Shown in pieces: positions 1-7,585 of a stretch of DNA of 18,158 nt. Each line of letters opens with the position of its first letter. Position 1 is the stretch's first letter. The notes under the pieces were generated by a model, which worked only from the letters and a program-made list of their open reading frames with translations, searched no databases and was not told the DNA's origin. The position numbers and the translations under genes are program-made. Source of the stretch: Solobacterium sp. (GTDB lineage: Bacteria > Bacillota_I > Bacilli_A > Erysipelotrichales > Erysipelotrichaceae). Location: NCBI GenBank assembly GCA_017543005.1, contig JAFWEA010000075.1, positions 1 through 18,158 of the forward strand, given 5' to 3'.

Positions 1-1
1 A

Positions 2-64
2 GAAGAATGGCGTGACCGGGATCACCGCATTACGGAATACGGCTACGGGAATATCGATGAGTGA
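2..64 (+). CDS. era: GTPase Era, C-terminal tail (5' truncated by window edge)
   Basis: The frame starting at base 2 reads EEWRDRDHRITEYGYGNIDE and then stops at TGA 62-64. Era proteins end in a KH domain followed by a short tail of the type 'K-x-W-R-(D/N)-x-x-x-x-L-x-x-(F/L)-G-Y/F', which this fits in spacing and in the W-R-D and Y-G-Y positions. Era is a ribosome-assembly GTPase that binds the 3' end of 16S rRNA. Lying directly upstream of recO is its usual place in Firmicutes. The stop overlaps the recO start by 8 bp, suggesting translational coupling. Only 20 codons are visible, so the call rests on the tail motif and gene order. Everything upstream is outside the window. Confidence 0.68.
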   Translation, partial: EEWRDRDHRITEYGYGNIDE

Positions 65-809
65 CCGCATTGAAGGACTGATTCTGAAACAGACAGACTA
101 CCGCGATAATGCGGTTCTTTTGACTGTCATGACAGCTGCCTGCGGCAAGATCTCACTGGTGGCCCACGGGGTAAGGAAACTGACCAGCAAGAATGCGGCG
201 AGTCTGTTGCCGTATGCCAGGATCGAATTCCTGTTTGATTACAAGGAGGGCAAGACGATTTTCCGGCTGCAGAATGCCCGGACCGTGAAACTGTACCGGC
301 ATCTGCACGAGGATCTGACGCTTTCCGCAGCGGCGGCCGTCGTCTGCGAAGTGTGTGATCTGCTGGCCTATGACAGCCTGGATGAAGATACCTCTGGCCG
401 GCTGTTTGCGGAAACCGACCAGGCGCTGGGATTGCTTAACGACGGCACGGATCCGGATGTACTGCTGGCTGTCTATATCAGCGACATGCTGCAGCTGGCC
501 GGCCTGGCCCCGGCGGTGGACGGGTGCGCGGTATGCGGCGATGTGCATGTGGTCGGCATCAGTGCGGCGGCCGGCGGCTTTGTCTGTGCGGCCCATGCGG
601 CCGAACTGAATGTACCCCGGCAGAGCATCACCCGGCTGCGGCAGTTCCGGCTGCTGAACAAGGCCTCGCTGGACCAGATCGGAAAGCTGGACGGGCTGAT
701 TGAAAACGCGGCTGAGGACACGGCTGTGCTGGTTGATCTGCTGCGCCGGCACGGCGGGCTGGAAATCCGTTCGTTTGCCTTCTATCAGCACCTGAATGCC
801 ATTGAATGA
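57..809 (+). CDS. recO: DNA repair protein RecO
   Basis: This 250-residue protein is the RecO recombination mediator, which helps load RecA on SSB-coated single-stranded DNA in the RecFOR pathway and anneals strands. The N-terminus (SDRIEGLILKQTDYRDNAVL) is the typical RecO OB-fold opening, followed by the G-K-I-S-L-V-A-H-G-V-R strand pattern. A zinc-finger-like cluster is visible as C157-x2-C160 and C177-x2-H180; many RecO proteins have four Cys here, so the last ligand being His is a variant. I chose ATG 57 over an in-frame GTG at 12, because residue 1 then aligns with the family N-terminus. GTG 12 would instead lie well inside era. The ribosome-binding site is weak (GGGA at 47-50), consistent with coupling to era. 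The last codons overlap the -35 of the next gene's promoter. Confidence 0.9.
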   Translation: MSDRIEGLILKQTDYRDNAVLLTVMTAACGKISLVAHGVRKLTSKNAASLLPYARIEFLFDYKEGKTIFRLQNARTVKLYRHLHEDLTLSAAAAVVCEVCDLLAYDSLDEDTSGRLFAETDQALGLLNDGTDPDVLLAVYISDMLQLAGLAPAVDGCAVCGDVHVVGISAAAGGFVCAAHAAELNVPRQSITRLRQFRLLNKASLDQIGKLDGLIENAAEDTAVLVDLLRRHGGLEIRSFAFYQHLNAIE

Positions 810-830
810 GAGCCGAAAAAATGCTATACT
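802..830 (+). promoter_or_regulatory. Sigma-A-type promoter for glyS
   Basis: A -35 TTGAAT (802-807) is separated by exactly 17 bp from a -10 TATACT (825-830), which is preceded by TG one base upstream (822-823, extended -10). The -35 overlaps the recO stop codon. Predicted transcription starts near 837, giving a leader of about 37 nt with GGAGG at 859-863 before the ATG at 874. The 64-bp gap is too short for a T-box leader, so this synthetase gene does not look T-box controlled. Confidence 0.75.
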
Positions 831-873
831 GCTAGCGTTTCTATATATTTAAACAGACGGAGGACTGATTTTT

Positions 874-2247
874 ATGGAAAAGACATTTGATACAATCGTC
901 TCACATGCAAAGAAAACCGGGTTCGTATTCCAGGGCTCGGAAATATACGGCGGCCTGAGCAATACATGGGATTTCGGTCCTTACGGTGTCATGCTGAAGG
1001 ATCACATCAAGCGGGCCTGGCAGAAGAAGTTCATCCAGGAAGACCCGAACAATGTTGAGATCCAGGCTGCGATTCTGATGAATCCGCGGGTATGGGAAGC
1101 TTCCGGACATCTGGCCGGTTTCTCTGATCCGCTGATGGACTGCAAGCAGTGCAAGACCCGGCACCGGGCTGACCACCTGATTGTCAATTTCACCAACGGT
1201 GAGGTCAATCCGGAAGGCTGGTCCAACGAACAGATGGAACAGTTCATTGCCGAAAACCACATTCCGTGCCCGGACTGCGGTTCGCATGACTTTACCCCGA
1301 TCCGCAAGTTCAACCTGATGTTCAAGACCTTCATGGGCACACTGGAAGACGCCAAGAGCACCGTTTATCTGCGGCCGGAAACAGCCCAGGGCATGTTCGT
1401 TGACTTCAAGAACGTACAGCGGGCCTACCGCAAGAAGCTGCCGTTCGGCATCGGCCAGATCGGCAAGTCCTTCCGTAATGAAATTACCCCGGGCAACTTC
1501 ATCTTCCGGACCCGTGAATTCGAGCAGATGGAAATGGAATTCTTCTGCCAGCCGGGCACAGATGATGACTGGTTCCCGTACTGGCGGCAGTTCTGCATGG
1601 ACTGGATCCTGAGCCTGGGCGGCAATGCCGAAAACCTGCGCTTCCGTGACCATACACCGGAAGAACTCAGCTTCTATTCCAAGGGCACGACCGATATCGA
1701 ATACAAGTTCCCGTGGGGCTGGGGTGAACTCTGGGGCATCGCCGACCGGACTGACTATGACCTGTCGCAGCACATGAAGTTCTCCGGCGAGAATCTGGAA
1801 TATCTCGATCCGGTCACCAACGAAAAGTACGTTCCGTACTGTGTCGAACCGGCGGTCGGCGTCGAGCGTCTGTTCTTCATGTTCTTCACGGATGCGTATG
1901 ATGAAGAAACACTGGCCAGCGGCGATACCAGAATCGTCATGCACTTCCATCCGGTGCTGGCCCCGGTCAAGGCTGCGATCCTGCCGCTGCGCAAGACCTA
2001 CAGCGACCTGGCCAAGGAAATCCGGAAGGATCTGTCCTACGACTTTGAATGCGAATATGACGAGTCCGGTTCGATCGGCAAGCGTTACCGCCGCCAGGAC
2101 GAAATCGGCACACCGTTCTGCATCACTGTCGATGAACAGACAACCGTGGACGGCACCGTCACCATCCGTTACCGTGACACCATGGAACAGGAACGGCTGA
2201 CCGTGGAGGAAGTCCGCGCAAAGATCAACCAGGCAATTCGTTTCTGA
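874..2247 (+). CDS. glyS: Glycyl-tRNA synthetase, single-chain (alpha2) type
   Basis: This class II synthetase (457 aa) charges tRNA-Gly with glycine in the cytoplasm. The opening GFVFQGSEIYGGLSNTWDFG is diagnostic of the one-chain dimeric GlyRS found in archaea, eukaryotes, Mycoplasma, Staphylococcus and Thermus. It does not match the GlyQ/GlyS heterotetramer. Motif 2 spans about 199-220 (F200-R201-N202-E203, then R-T-R-E-F-E-Q-M-E). Motif 3 is at 324-334 (E325-P-A-V-G-V-E-R332). An insertion carries a probable zinc site, C90-x2-C93 and C132-x2-C135. The C-terminal anticodon-binding domain starts near 365 (LAPVKAAILPL) and contains the conserved D-E-S-G-S-I-G-K-R-Y-R-R-Q-D segment. GGAGG at 859-863 supports the start. 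The gene lies 20 bp ahead of dnaG with no terminator between, so the two are probably co-transcribed. Confidence 0.96.
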   Translation: MEKTFDTIVSHAKKTGFVFQGSEIYGGLSNTWDFGPYGVMLKDHIKRAWQKKFIQEDPNNVEIQAAILMNPRVWEASGHLAGFSDPLMDCKQCKTRHRADHLIVNFTNGEVNPEGWSNEQMEQFIAENHIPCPDCGSHDFTPIRKFNLMFKTFMGTLEDAKSTVYLRPETAQGMFVDFKNVQRAYRKKLPFGIGQIGKSFRNEITPGNFIFRTREFEQMEMEFFCQPGTDDDWFPYWRQFCMDWILSLGGNAENLRFRDHTPEELSFYSKGTTDIEYKFPWGWGELWGIADRTDYDLSQHMKFSGENLEYLDPVTNEKYVPYCVEPAVGVERLFFMFFTDAYDEETLASGDTRIVMHFHPVLAPVKAAILPLRKTYSDLAKEIRKDLSYDFECEYDESGSIGKRYRRQDEIGTPFCITVDEQTTVDGTVTIRYRDTMEQERLTVEEVRAKINQAIRF

Positions 2248-2267
2248 ACCTTTTGCAGAGGATATGA

Positions 2268-4025
2268 ATGGCATTAATCAGCGATGAAGAAATCACTGCG
2301 GTACGAAACCGGGCAGATATCGTCGAGGTCATCGGCCACTATTTACCGGTGAATAAAAAGGGCAAATCCTATGTTGCCCTTTGTCCGTTTCATGATGACC
2401 ATTCGCCGTCGATGTCGATCTCGCCTGACCGGCAGATTTACAAGTGTTTTGTCTGCGGGGCCGGCGGCAATGTCTTCACGTTTGTTCAGAATTTTGAGAA
2501 GGTAACCTTTCCCGAAGCAGTGGCCGAAGTCGCCAAACTGGTCGGCTATCCGCTGTCGGTGGATCCGGCGGCGCAGAAGAAGCCGGAGGATCCGCACCGG
2601 GAAACCCTGTACCGCATTCTTGATGAAACGATCCGCTATTCCATGTATCAGATGAACACGGAAGAGGGAAAACAATACCGGGATTATCTGGAACAGCGCG
2701 GGCTGGATCAGAAAACCCGCGAGCAGTTCCAGATCGGCTGGCTGCCGTCCCAGGACCAGCTGTACCGCTTCCTGCATGCCAAGGGCTACAGTGACAGCGA
2801 CATGGTCAGCGTCAATGTTGTCCGGACGTCACCCGGCGGCCTGCATGATGTCTTCAGTGACCGGATCACATTCCCGGTTCATGACCCGCAGGGCCATCCG
2901 ATCGGCTTCTCGGCCCGGACCATCGACAAGAACAATCCGAGCAAGTATATCAACACAAATGATACGGAACTCTTCCGCAAGGGTGATCTGGTGTACAACT
3001 ATCACCGGGCCCGCGGGGCGGCGCGCCGGGAAGGGCAGATGATCATCTGTGAAGGCGTCACCGATGTCATAGCCTTCTGGCAGGCCGGGATCGAGAACTG
3101 TGTCTGCACGCTGGGCACTTCCTGTACGGAACAGCAGATTCGTCTGCTGAAGGGTTCGGCCGCAGAACTGGTCTTCTGCTACGATGGCGACCAGGCCGGG
3201 CAGAATGCCACCTGGCGGGCCGCCAAAATGGCAATGGCGGCCGGGTGTCAGATTGCCGTGATCCGCAATGATACCGGCATGGACCCGGATGAAATCCTGC
3301 GCAAGGAGGGTCCTGAAGGCCTGCAGCAATTGACGAAGCAGAAGCTGACCTGGATGGAATTTGCCATCGACTATCTGAAGAAACAGACCAATTTCGACAA
3401 CTACCAGGAACGGCGGGAATTTGTCCGCAAGGCCCAGGCCGAGATCGATACGCTGACCGATGAGCTGGACCGCCAGCATTTCACCGAAGTGGTGGCCGAC
3501 ATCAGCGGCTTCCGGCTGGAATACCAGAAAAAGGAAACGCCGAAACAGGTTAGGCCATTACCGGCAGCCCGCACCAGGGACGGGGCGGAGGAAGCGGAAG
3601 AGCTGATCCTGGCCCAGATGATGGCGCATCCCGAAGCCACGGCCAGATTCGAGGAAAAGCTCGGTTATCTGACTGATCCGCAGCGCAACACGGCGGCCAT
3701 GATGATGATCGATCAGCAGCGGCGGCTGGGTCATACCGATCCGGCGGCGCTCATGGACCGGGCCGAAAGCGAAGAGATCCGGCGGCTGCTGTCACGATTG
3801 GCAACCGGCTGGGCCTATGAACTGCCATATGACGAGAAAGTATTCGACGGCGCTGTCCGCAAGATCCGCATCAGCATCAAGGAAGCCCAGGCTGAGGCTT
3901 TCCGGCGGCAGCTGCAGCAGCCGATGAACGCACACAGCAGAGATCTTCTGCTGAAGGAATATCAGGAATGCCTGATTGAGTTAAGGGGGTATATCGATGA
4001 AGAAAACAGCACCGAAAGCAACTGA
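2268..4025 (+). CDS. dnaG: DNA primase DnaG
   Basis: This 585-aa protein synthesises RNA primers at the replication fork and normally docks on the replicative helicase through its C-terminus. The N-terminal CHC2 zinc-ribbon ligands are C39, H42, C60 and C63 (LCPFHDDHSPS...YKCFVCG). The RNA-polymerase core follows. Its TOPRIM fold has the metal-binding E262 (ICEG) and D306-G-D308 (CYDGDQAG). The C-terminal ~150 residues form the helicase-interacting region. Length is typical. An AGAGGA at about 2257-2262 precedes the ATG. The 3' end overlaps the rpoD start by 29 bp, matching the classical dnaG-rpoD coupling. The ccpN-type regulator found between the synthetase and primase genes in Bacillus is missing here. 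Confidence 0.96.
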   Translation: MALISDEEITAVRNRADIVEVIGHYLPVNKKGKSYVALCPFHDDHSPSMSISPDRQIYKCFVCGAGGNVFTFVQNFEKVTFPEAVAEVAKLVGYPLSVDPAAQKKPEDPHRETLYRILDETIRYSMYQMNTEEGKQYRDYLEQRGLDQKTREQFQIGWLPSQDQLYRFLHAKGYSDSDMVSVNVVRTSPGGLHDVFSDRITFPVHDPQGHPIGFSARTIDKNNPSKYINTNDTELFRKGDLVYNYHRARGAARREGQMIICEGVTDVIAFWQAGIENCVCTLGTSCTEQQIRLLKGSAAELVFCYDGDQAGQNATWRAAKMAMAAGCQIAVIRNDTGMDPDEILRKEGPEGLQQLTKQKLTWMEFAIDYLKKQTNFDNYQERREFVRKAQAEIDTLTDELDRQHFTEVVADISGFRLEYQKKETPKQVRPLPAARTRDGAEEAEELILAQMMAHPEATARFEEKLGYLTDPQRNTAAMMMIDQQRRLGHTDPAALMDRAESEEIRRLLSRLATGWAYELPYDEKVFDGAVRKIRISIKEAQAEAFRRQLQQPMNAHSRDLLLKEYQECLIELRGYIDEENSTESN

Positions 4026-5577
4026 AACGGGTAACAGCGAGACAGTACAGGTAAAGGAAGCCGTTTCAGCCTCCGAAAAGAAGGGCACTGCCGGCAGTGC
4101 CAAAGAACGGCTGCGGGCGCAGCGCAAGGCGACCCGGGCCCGCCGTGACATGAAGCTGGAAATGGACGTCCACAGCGCCATGATGGAAAAGCTTCTGCGG
4201 CAGGATCTGCTTACAGAAACAGCAGAAGAAGCCGATGTGCCGGAACCGGTTGTACCGCTGGCAGCCGCCGAAACAGAAAAGACAGAGGAAGCACAAGTGT
4301 CAGAACCGAAGAAAAAAGAAGAAACTGCCGTCAAGGCAAAACAGGCCGAACCGGCAGAACCGGAGTACCATGGCGAAGTCCGCACCAAGACCGCCATTGA
4401 AGTATTCCGGATGGAAGGCAGGACCAAGGTTTACAAGACCCTGGATGAACTGAAGGAAGAATACCGTCATGTCTTCAGCACGGATGGCGCCATCTATCAG
4501 AAGGATATCCTGGCTTCGCTGGAGCATCTGGATCTGCCGGATGATGAAATGGATGCCCTGTGGGACTGGTTCAGTGCCGAGAACATCAAGGTATCCGAGG
4601 ACGAAGATATTGAAGAACTGGAAGAAGATGAAATGAATCTTCTGGACGATGAAGATACCGATGACGAGGGTGATGAAGCGGAAATCATCGATCTGGCGGT
4701 CATCTCCGAATCCAGTGCCTACGGCGGCAAGAACGCCGGCGTGCAGCTGAATGACCCGGTCAAGATGTACCTGAAGGAGATCGGCCGCGTACCGCTGCTG
4801 AAGCCGGAGGATGAACCGGAAATTGCCAAGCGGATCGAGCAGGGGGATGTGGAAGCGAAGAATATCCTGATCTCCAGCAACCTGCGTCTGGTCGTATCCA
4901 TCGCCAAAAAATATGTCGGCCGTGGCATGCTGTTCCTGGACCTGATTCAGGAAGGAAACATGGGTCTTGTCAAGGCCGTTGAGAAGTTTGACTATACGAA
5001 AGGTTTCAAATTCAGTACCTACGCAACCTGGTGGATCCGCCAGGCGATTACCAGAGCCATTGCCGACCAGGCCAGAACCATCCGGATTCCGGTCCACATG
5101 GTGGAAACCATCAACAAGCTGACCCGGGTGCAGCGCCAGTTGGTGCAGGAACTCGGCCGTGATCCGACAGCCGAGGAAATCTCCGCCCGCATGGACAACA
5201 TCTCGCCGGAGAAGGTCCGGGAAATCCAGAAGATTGCCCTGGAACCGGTATCCCTGGAAACCCCGATCGGTGAAGAGGATGACTCGCATCTGGGTGACTT
5301 CATCGAAGACAAGGACGCGATGAGTCCGGACCAGTATGCCAACAACCAGCTGCTGAAGGACGAAATCAACAACGTCCTGAGCGGTCTGACCGAAAGGGAA
5401 GAGAAAGTGCTGCGGCTGCGGTTCGGGCTGTATGACGGCCGGACCAGGACCCTGGAAGAAGTGGGCAAGGAATTCAACGTCACCAGAGAAAGAATCCGTC
5501 AGATTGAAGCGAAGGCACTGCGCAAGCTCAAGCATCCGACCCGTTCCAAGCGGCTGAAGGATTTCTTCGATAAATAA
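3997..5577 (+). CDS. rpoD: Primary sigma factor RpoD/SigA with long N-terminal extension
   Basis: This housekeeping sigma factor directs core RNA polymerase to -35/-10 promoters. Residues 129-190 look like region 1.1, followed by a very acidic linker (about 198-232). Region 1.2 begins at N252-D-P-V-K-M-Y-L-K-E-I-G. Region 2 runs from about 285 to 365 and includes the -10-reading Y342-A-T-W-W-I-R-Q-A segment. Region 3 is about 366-455. Region 4.2 carries a helix-turn-helix at 485-511 (TLEEVGKEFNVTRERIRQIE). At 526 aa it is about 150 residues longer than Bacillus SigA (371 aa). The excess is mainly residues 1-125, rich in Glu, Ala and Lys with an Arg-rich patch at 37-50 and no recognised domain. 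A strong GGGGG at 3985-3989 places the start at ATG 3997 inside dnaG. The stop TAA shares its last base with the trmK start. Confidence 0.96.
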   Translation: MKKTAPKATETGNSETVQVKEAVSASEKKGTAGSAKERLRAQRKATRARRDMKLEMDVHSAMMEKLLRQDLLTETAEEADVPEPVVPLAAAETEKTEEAQVSEPKKKEETAVKAKQAEPAEPEYHGEVRTKTAIEVFRMEGRTKVYKTLDELKEEYRHVFSTDGAIYQKDILASLEHLDLPDDEMDALWDWFSAENIKVSEDEDIEELEEDEMNLLDDEDTDDEGDEAEIIDLAVISESSAYGGKNAGVQLNDPVKMYLKEIGRVPLLKPEDEPEIAKRIEQGDVEAKNILISSNLRLVVSIAKKYVGRGMLFLDLIQEGNMGLVKAVEKFDYTKGFKFSTYATWWIRQAITRAIADQARTIRIPVHMVETINKLTRVQRQLVQELGRDPTAEEISARMDNISPEKVREIQKIALEPVSLETPIGEEDDSHLGDFIEDKDAMSPDQYANNQLLKDEINNVLSGLTEREEKVLRLRFGLYDGRTRTLEEVGKEFNVTRERIRQIEAKALRKLKHPTRSKRLKDFFDK

Positions 5578-6236
5578 TGAATCAGCGGGTACTTCAAATT
5601 GCTGAAATGATCAGAGCGGGCATGGTCGTTGCCGATATCGGCACGGATCATGCCCAGCTTCCGCTCTGGCTGCTCGAACACGGCAGGGCAGAAAAAGCAT
5701 ATGCCTGTGATGTGGCTAAAGGACCGCTCGACATGGCCCGGAAAAACATTGCGGCCCGCGGCTGCAGTGAACAGATCCCGGTCATCCTGTCGGACGGGTT
5801 TGATCATGTGCCGGCTGACTGCACCTGTGCAGTGATTGCCGGCATGGGGGTGCGGACCGCCATGGATATCCTTGAACGGGCGCTGCCCCGGCTGCCGGAT
5901 CTCGAACAGCTGCTGGTGCAGGTCAACGATGATGTGCCGCAGATGCGCCGCTGGATCATGGCCAACGGCATGTCCCTCAGGGATGAAATGCTGGTGCGGG
6001 AACACAATCATGACTATGTCATCCTGGATATCGATACACGGCATCCGGCGGAATACAGCGAGGAACAGCTGCTGTGCGGACCGGTGCTGACGGCCGAAAA
6101 AAAAGACATGCTGAAACCGTTTGCCCGCCGGCAGGCCGACAAGCTGACGGCGATCATGGCCAAGCGGGGCCGGGATGACGAGATTCAGCAGGATCTGCTT
6201 CAGCGCAGAACACTCTGGGAAAAATATGCAAAATAA
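5577..6236 (+). CDS. trmK: tRNA (adenine(22)-N(1))-methyltransferase TrmK
   Basis: This protein (219 aa) is a SAM-dependent Rossmann methyltransferase that makes m1A at position 22 of bacterial tRNAs. Motif I is V18-A-D20-I-G22-T-D24-H25-A, the TrmK signature. A second conserved block is V86-I-A-G-M90-G-V, where most homologues have G-M-G-G, and the C-terminus is a short helical region. The ATG overlaps the rpoD stop by one base (TAATG), and there is no well-spaced ribosome-binding site, so translation is probably by termination-reinitiation. In Bacillus the gene is followed by a NIF3-family gene (yqfO). Here a terminator comes directly after it. Confidence 0.93.
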   Translation: MNQRVLQIAEMIRAGMVVADIGTDHAQLPLWLLEHGRAEKAYACDVAKGPLDMARKNIAARGCSEQIPVILSDGFDHVPADCTCAVIAGMGVRTAMDILERALPRLPDLEQLLVQVNDDVPQMRRWIMANGMSLRDEMLVREHNHDYVILDIDTRHPAEYSEEQLLCGPVLTAEKKDMLKPFARRQADKLTAIMAKRGRDDEIQQDLLQRRTLWEKYAK

Positions 6237-6267
6237 AAACGCTCAACCTAGGTAGAGCGCTTTTATT
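6236..6267. terminator. Bidirectional Rho-independent terminator between trmK and rpsT
   Basis: A 5-bp GC-rich stem CGCTC (6240-6244)/GAGCG (6255-6259) is flanked by an A-run on the left and TTTTATTT on the right. Either strand therefore reads as hairpin plus U-tract. It sits exactly between two convergent genes, trmK (+) and rpsT (-, stop at 6267-6269). The stem is short, so efficiency may be modest. Confidence 0.7.
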
Positions 6268-6530
6268 TACTTAATGCTGTTGACAGCCTTAGCCAGTCTG
6301 GACTTCTGACGGGCAGCATAGTTCTTGGATTTGATATGCTTGGAAACGCCCTTGTCCAGTACATGGTTCGCCTCGTTATATGCCTTGACAGCAGCTTCTG
6401 CATCCTTTGCTTCGACGGCTGCCAGAACCTTCTTAATAGCAGTCTTGATTTCAGTTTTCTGACCAGCATTTCTCAGCTGTCTCTTCTGATTGGTCCAGGC
6501 ACGCTTTTTCTGAGACTTAATGTTTGCCAT
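6267..6530 (-). CDS. rpsT: 30S ribosomal protein S20
   Basis: This 87-aa very basic protein begins MANIKSQKKRAWTNQKRQLR and has the S20 segments TAIKKVLAAVEAKD and HIKSKNYAARQKSRLAKAV. S20 binds the 5' and 3' minor domains of 16S rRNA during early 30S assembly. On the minus strand an AGGAGG (6543-6538) lies 7 nt before the ATG. Arg codons are AGA and CGT only, unlike the CGG-rich neighbours, as expected for a strongly expressed gene. It is monocistronic between its own promoter and the shared terminator. In Bacillus it neighbours gpr, spoIIP and lepA. Here fmt separates it from lepA and the sporulation genes are absent. Confidence 0.97.
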   Translation of the reverse strand: MANIKSQKKRAWTNQKRQLRNAGQKTEIKTAIKKVLAAVEAKDAEAAVKAYNEANHVLDKGVSKHIKSKNYAARQKSRLAKAVNSIK

Positions 6531-6563
6531 GAGTACACCTCCTCTACGGATCAGCCGAAAGGA

Positions 6564-6592
6564 ATTATAACAAAGCGATACTCAAAATGCAA
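6564..6592 (-). promoter_or_regulatory. Promoter for rpsT (minus strand)
   Basis: Read on the minus strand, a perfect TATAAT (6569-6564) with TG one base upstream (extended -10) lies 17 bp from TTGCAT (6592-6587). Predicted start is near 6557, giving a leader of about 27 nt that carries the AGGAGG of rpsT. Confidence 0.7.
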
Positions 6593-6603
6593 TGAAGATA
6601 CGG

Positions 6604-6609
6604 TATAAT
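6604..6609 (+). promoter_or_regulatory. Promoter -10 element for fmt-lepA-hemW
   Basis: A perfect TATAAT lies 26 bp before the chosen fmt ATG, and transcription would begin near 6616. No good -35 is visible at 16-18 bp upstream (that interval is A/T-rich), so this is a partial promoter call. It is back to back with the rpsT promoter. Confidence 0.55.
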
Positions 6610-6635
6610 AGACAGGCAAAATGGGAGGGTTTCGC

Positions 6636-7574
6636 ATGAAAAACATCAGGACAGTCTTTTTCGGAACATCTGATTTCGCTGCTGCGATCCTGAAAACACT
6701 GTATGAAGAAGGATATCAGGTGGTGGCAGCCGTTTCCCAGCCAAACCGTCCCTCCGGCCGGAAAAACAAAATCGTACCGACACCGGTGGCCGCATACTGC
6801 GCTGAGACGGGCATCCCGCTGCTGGCGCCGGAGAAACTGCGGCTGGAAACAGAAGCCGTACTGGCCTATGAACCGGAACTGGTCGTCACCTGTGCCTATG
6901 GGCAGATGGTGCCGGAAAGCATTCTGAACTATCCGGTGCACGGCTGTGTCAATGTCCATCCGAGCTTGCTGCCGAAATACCGGGGCGGGGCGCCGATGCA
7001 TCATGCCGTTTGGAGCGGGGATGAAGAGACAGGTGTCTGCCTCATGCAGATGGTCAAGGCCATGGACGCCGGGCGTGTCTATGCCAGAACCGTACTGCCG
7101 ATCGGTCCGGATGAAACGATGGCCGAGCTGAACCTGCGCCTGCAGGCCGCCGCCTGTCAGTTGCTGAAGGAAAACCTGCCGCTGTACCTCGAAGGAAAGC
7201 TGCCGGGTGAGGAACAGGATGAAAGCGGTGTCGTCATTGCCCGCAACATCGCCCGGGAAGAAGAGAAGATTTCCTTCCAGGAAGAGGAAATGCCGGAACT
7301 GTACAATCATATCCGCGCCCTGATTGACTGGCCGGTCAGCTATGGCGTCATTGACGGCAAGCGGATCAAGTTCCACAAAGTCCGCCGGGAAGAAGAAAGC
7401 AGTGCTGCCGAACCGGGCACCGTGCTCGGCTTTGCAGATCATGCCATGCGCATTGCCTGCCGCGGCGGGGTGCTGCGGGTGCTGGAACTGCAGCCGGAAG
7501 GGCGTAACCGGATGAACGCCGATGCCTTTGCCAACGGTGCCGGCCGGACCCTGATCGGTCATCGATTTGAATAA
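6636..7574 (+). CDS. fmt: Methionyl-tRNA formyltransferase
   Basis: This protein (312 aa) formylates initiator Met-tRNA using 10-formyl-tetrahydrofolate. The N-terminal Rossmann-type catalytic domain starts VFFGTSDFAAAILKTL and carries the catalytic triad equivalents N106, H108 (CVNVHPSLLPKYRGGAP) and D144 (KAMDAG). The tRNA-binding C-terminal domain occupies about 205-310. I prefer ATG 6636 to the in-frame ATG 6621. GGGAGGG at 6623-6629 is well placed for 6636, and 6621 would lie almost at the predicted transcription start. The usual partners def and priA are not adjacent. It is 11 bp upstream of lepA and forms an operon with it. Confidence 0.95.
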   Translation: MKNIRTVFFGTSDFAAAILKTLYEEGYQVVAAVSQPNRPSGRKNKIVPTPVAAYCAETGIPLLAPEKLRLETEAVLAYEPELVVTCAYGQMVPESILNYPVHGCVNVHPSLLPKYRGGAPMHHAVWSGDEETGVCLMQMVKAMDAGRVYARTVLPIGPDETMAELNLRLQAAACQLLKENLPLYLEGKLPGEEQDESGVVIARNIAREEEKISFQEEEMPELYNHIRALIDWPVSYGVIDGKRIKFHKVRREEESSAAEPGTVLGFADHAMRIACRGGVLRVLELQPEGRNRMNADAFANGAGRTLIGHRFE

Positions 7575-7585
7575 CTGGAGTTAAA

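Noticed and set aside
12..56. GTG start at 12 adding 15 residues to RecO
   Set aside because: The extra residues are out of keeping with RecO N-termini, and the region is already used by the end of era in another frame.
810..873. T-box riboswitch upstream of the glycyl-tRNA synthetase gene
   Set aside because: The gap is 64 bp and already contains the promoter -10 and ribosome-binding site. There is no room for a stem I and no terminator/antiterminator.
901..2274. Long minus-strand open frame opposite glyS
   Set aside because: It exactly shadows a certain gene, has no recognisable domain or ribosome-binding site, and is explained by GC-rich codon bias leaving the opposite strand open.
4300..5535. 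411-codon minus-strand open frame opposite rpoD
   Set aside because: The same antisense artefact: no protein family features, and the forward gene is certain.
6246..6253. ACCTAGGT palindrome in the trmK/rpsT gap as an operator
   Set aside because: It lies in the loop of the shared terminator between convergent genes, where an operator is not expected.
6336..6608. 90-codon + strand frame across rpsT and its promoter
   Set aside because: It lies antisense to S20 and covers both divergent promoters, with no ribosome-binding site or recognised domain.
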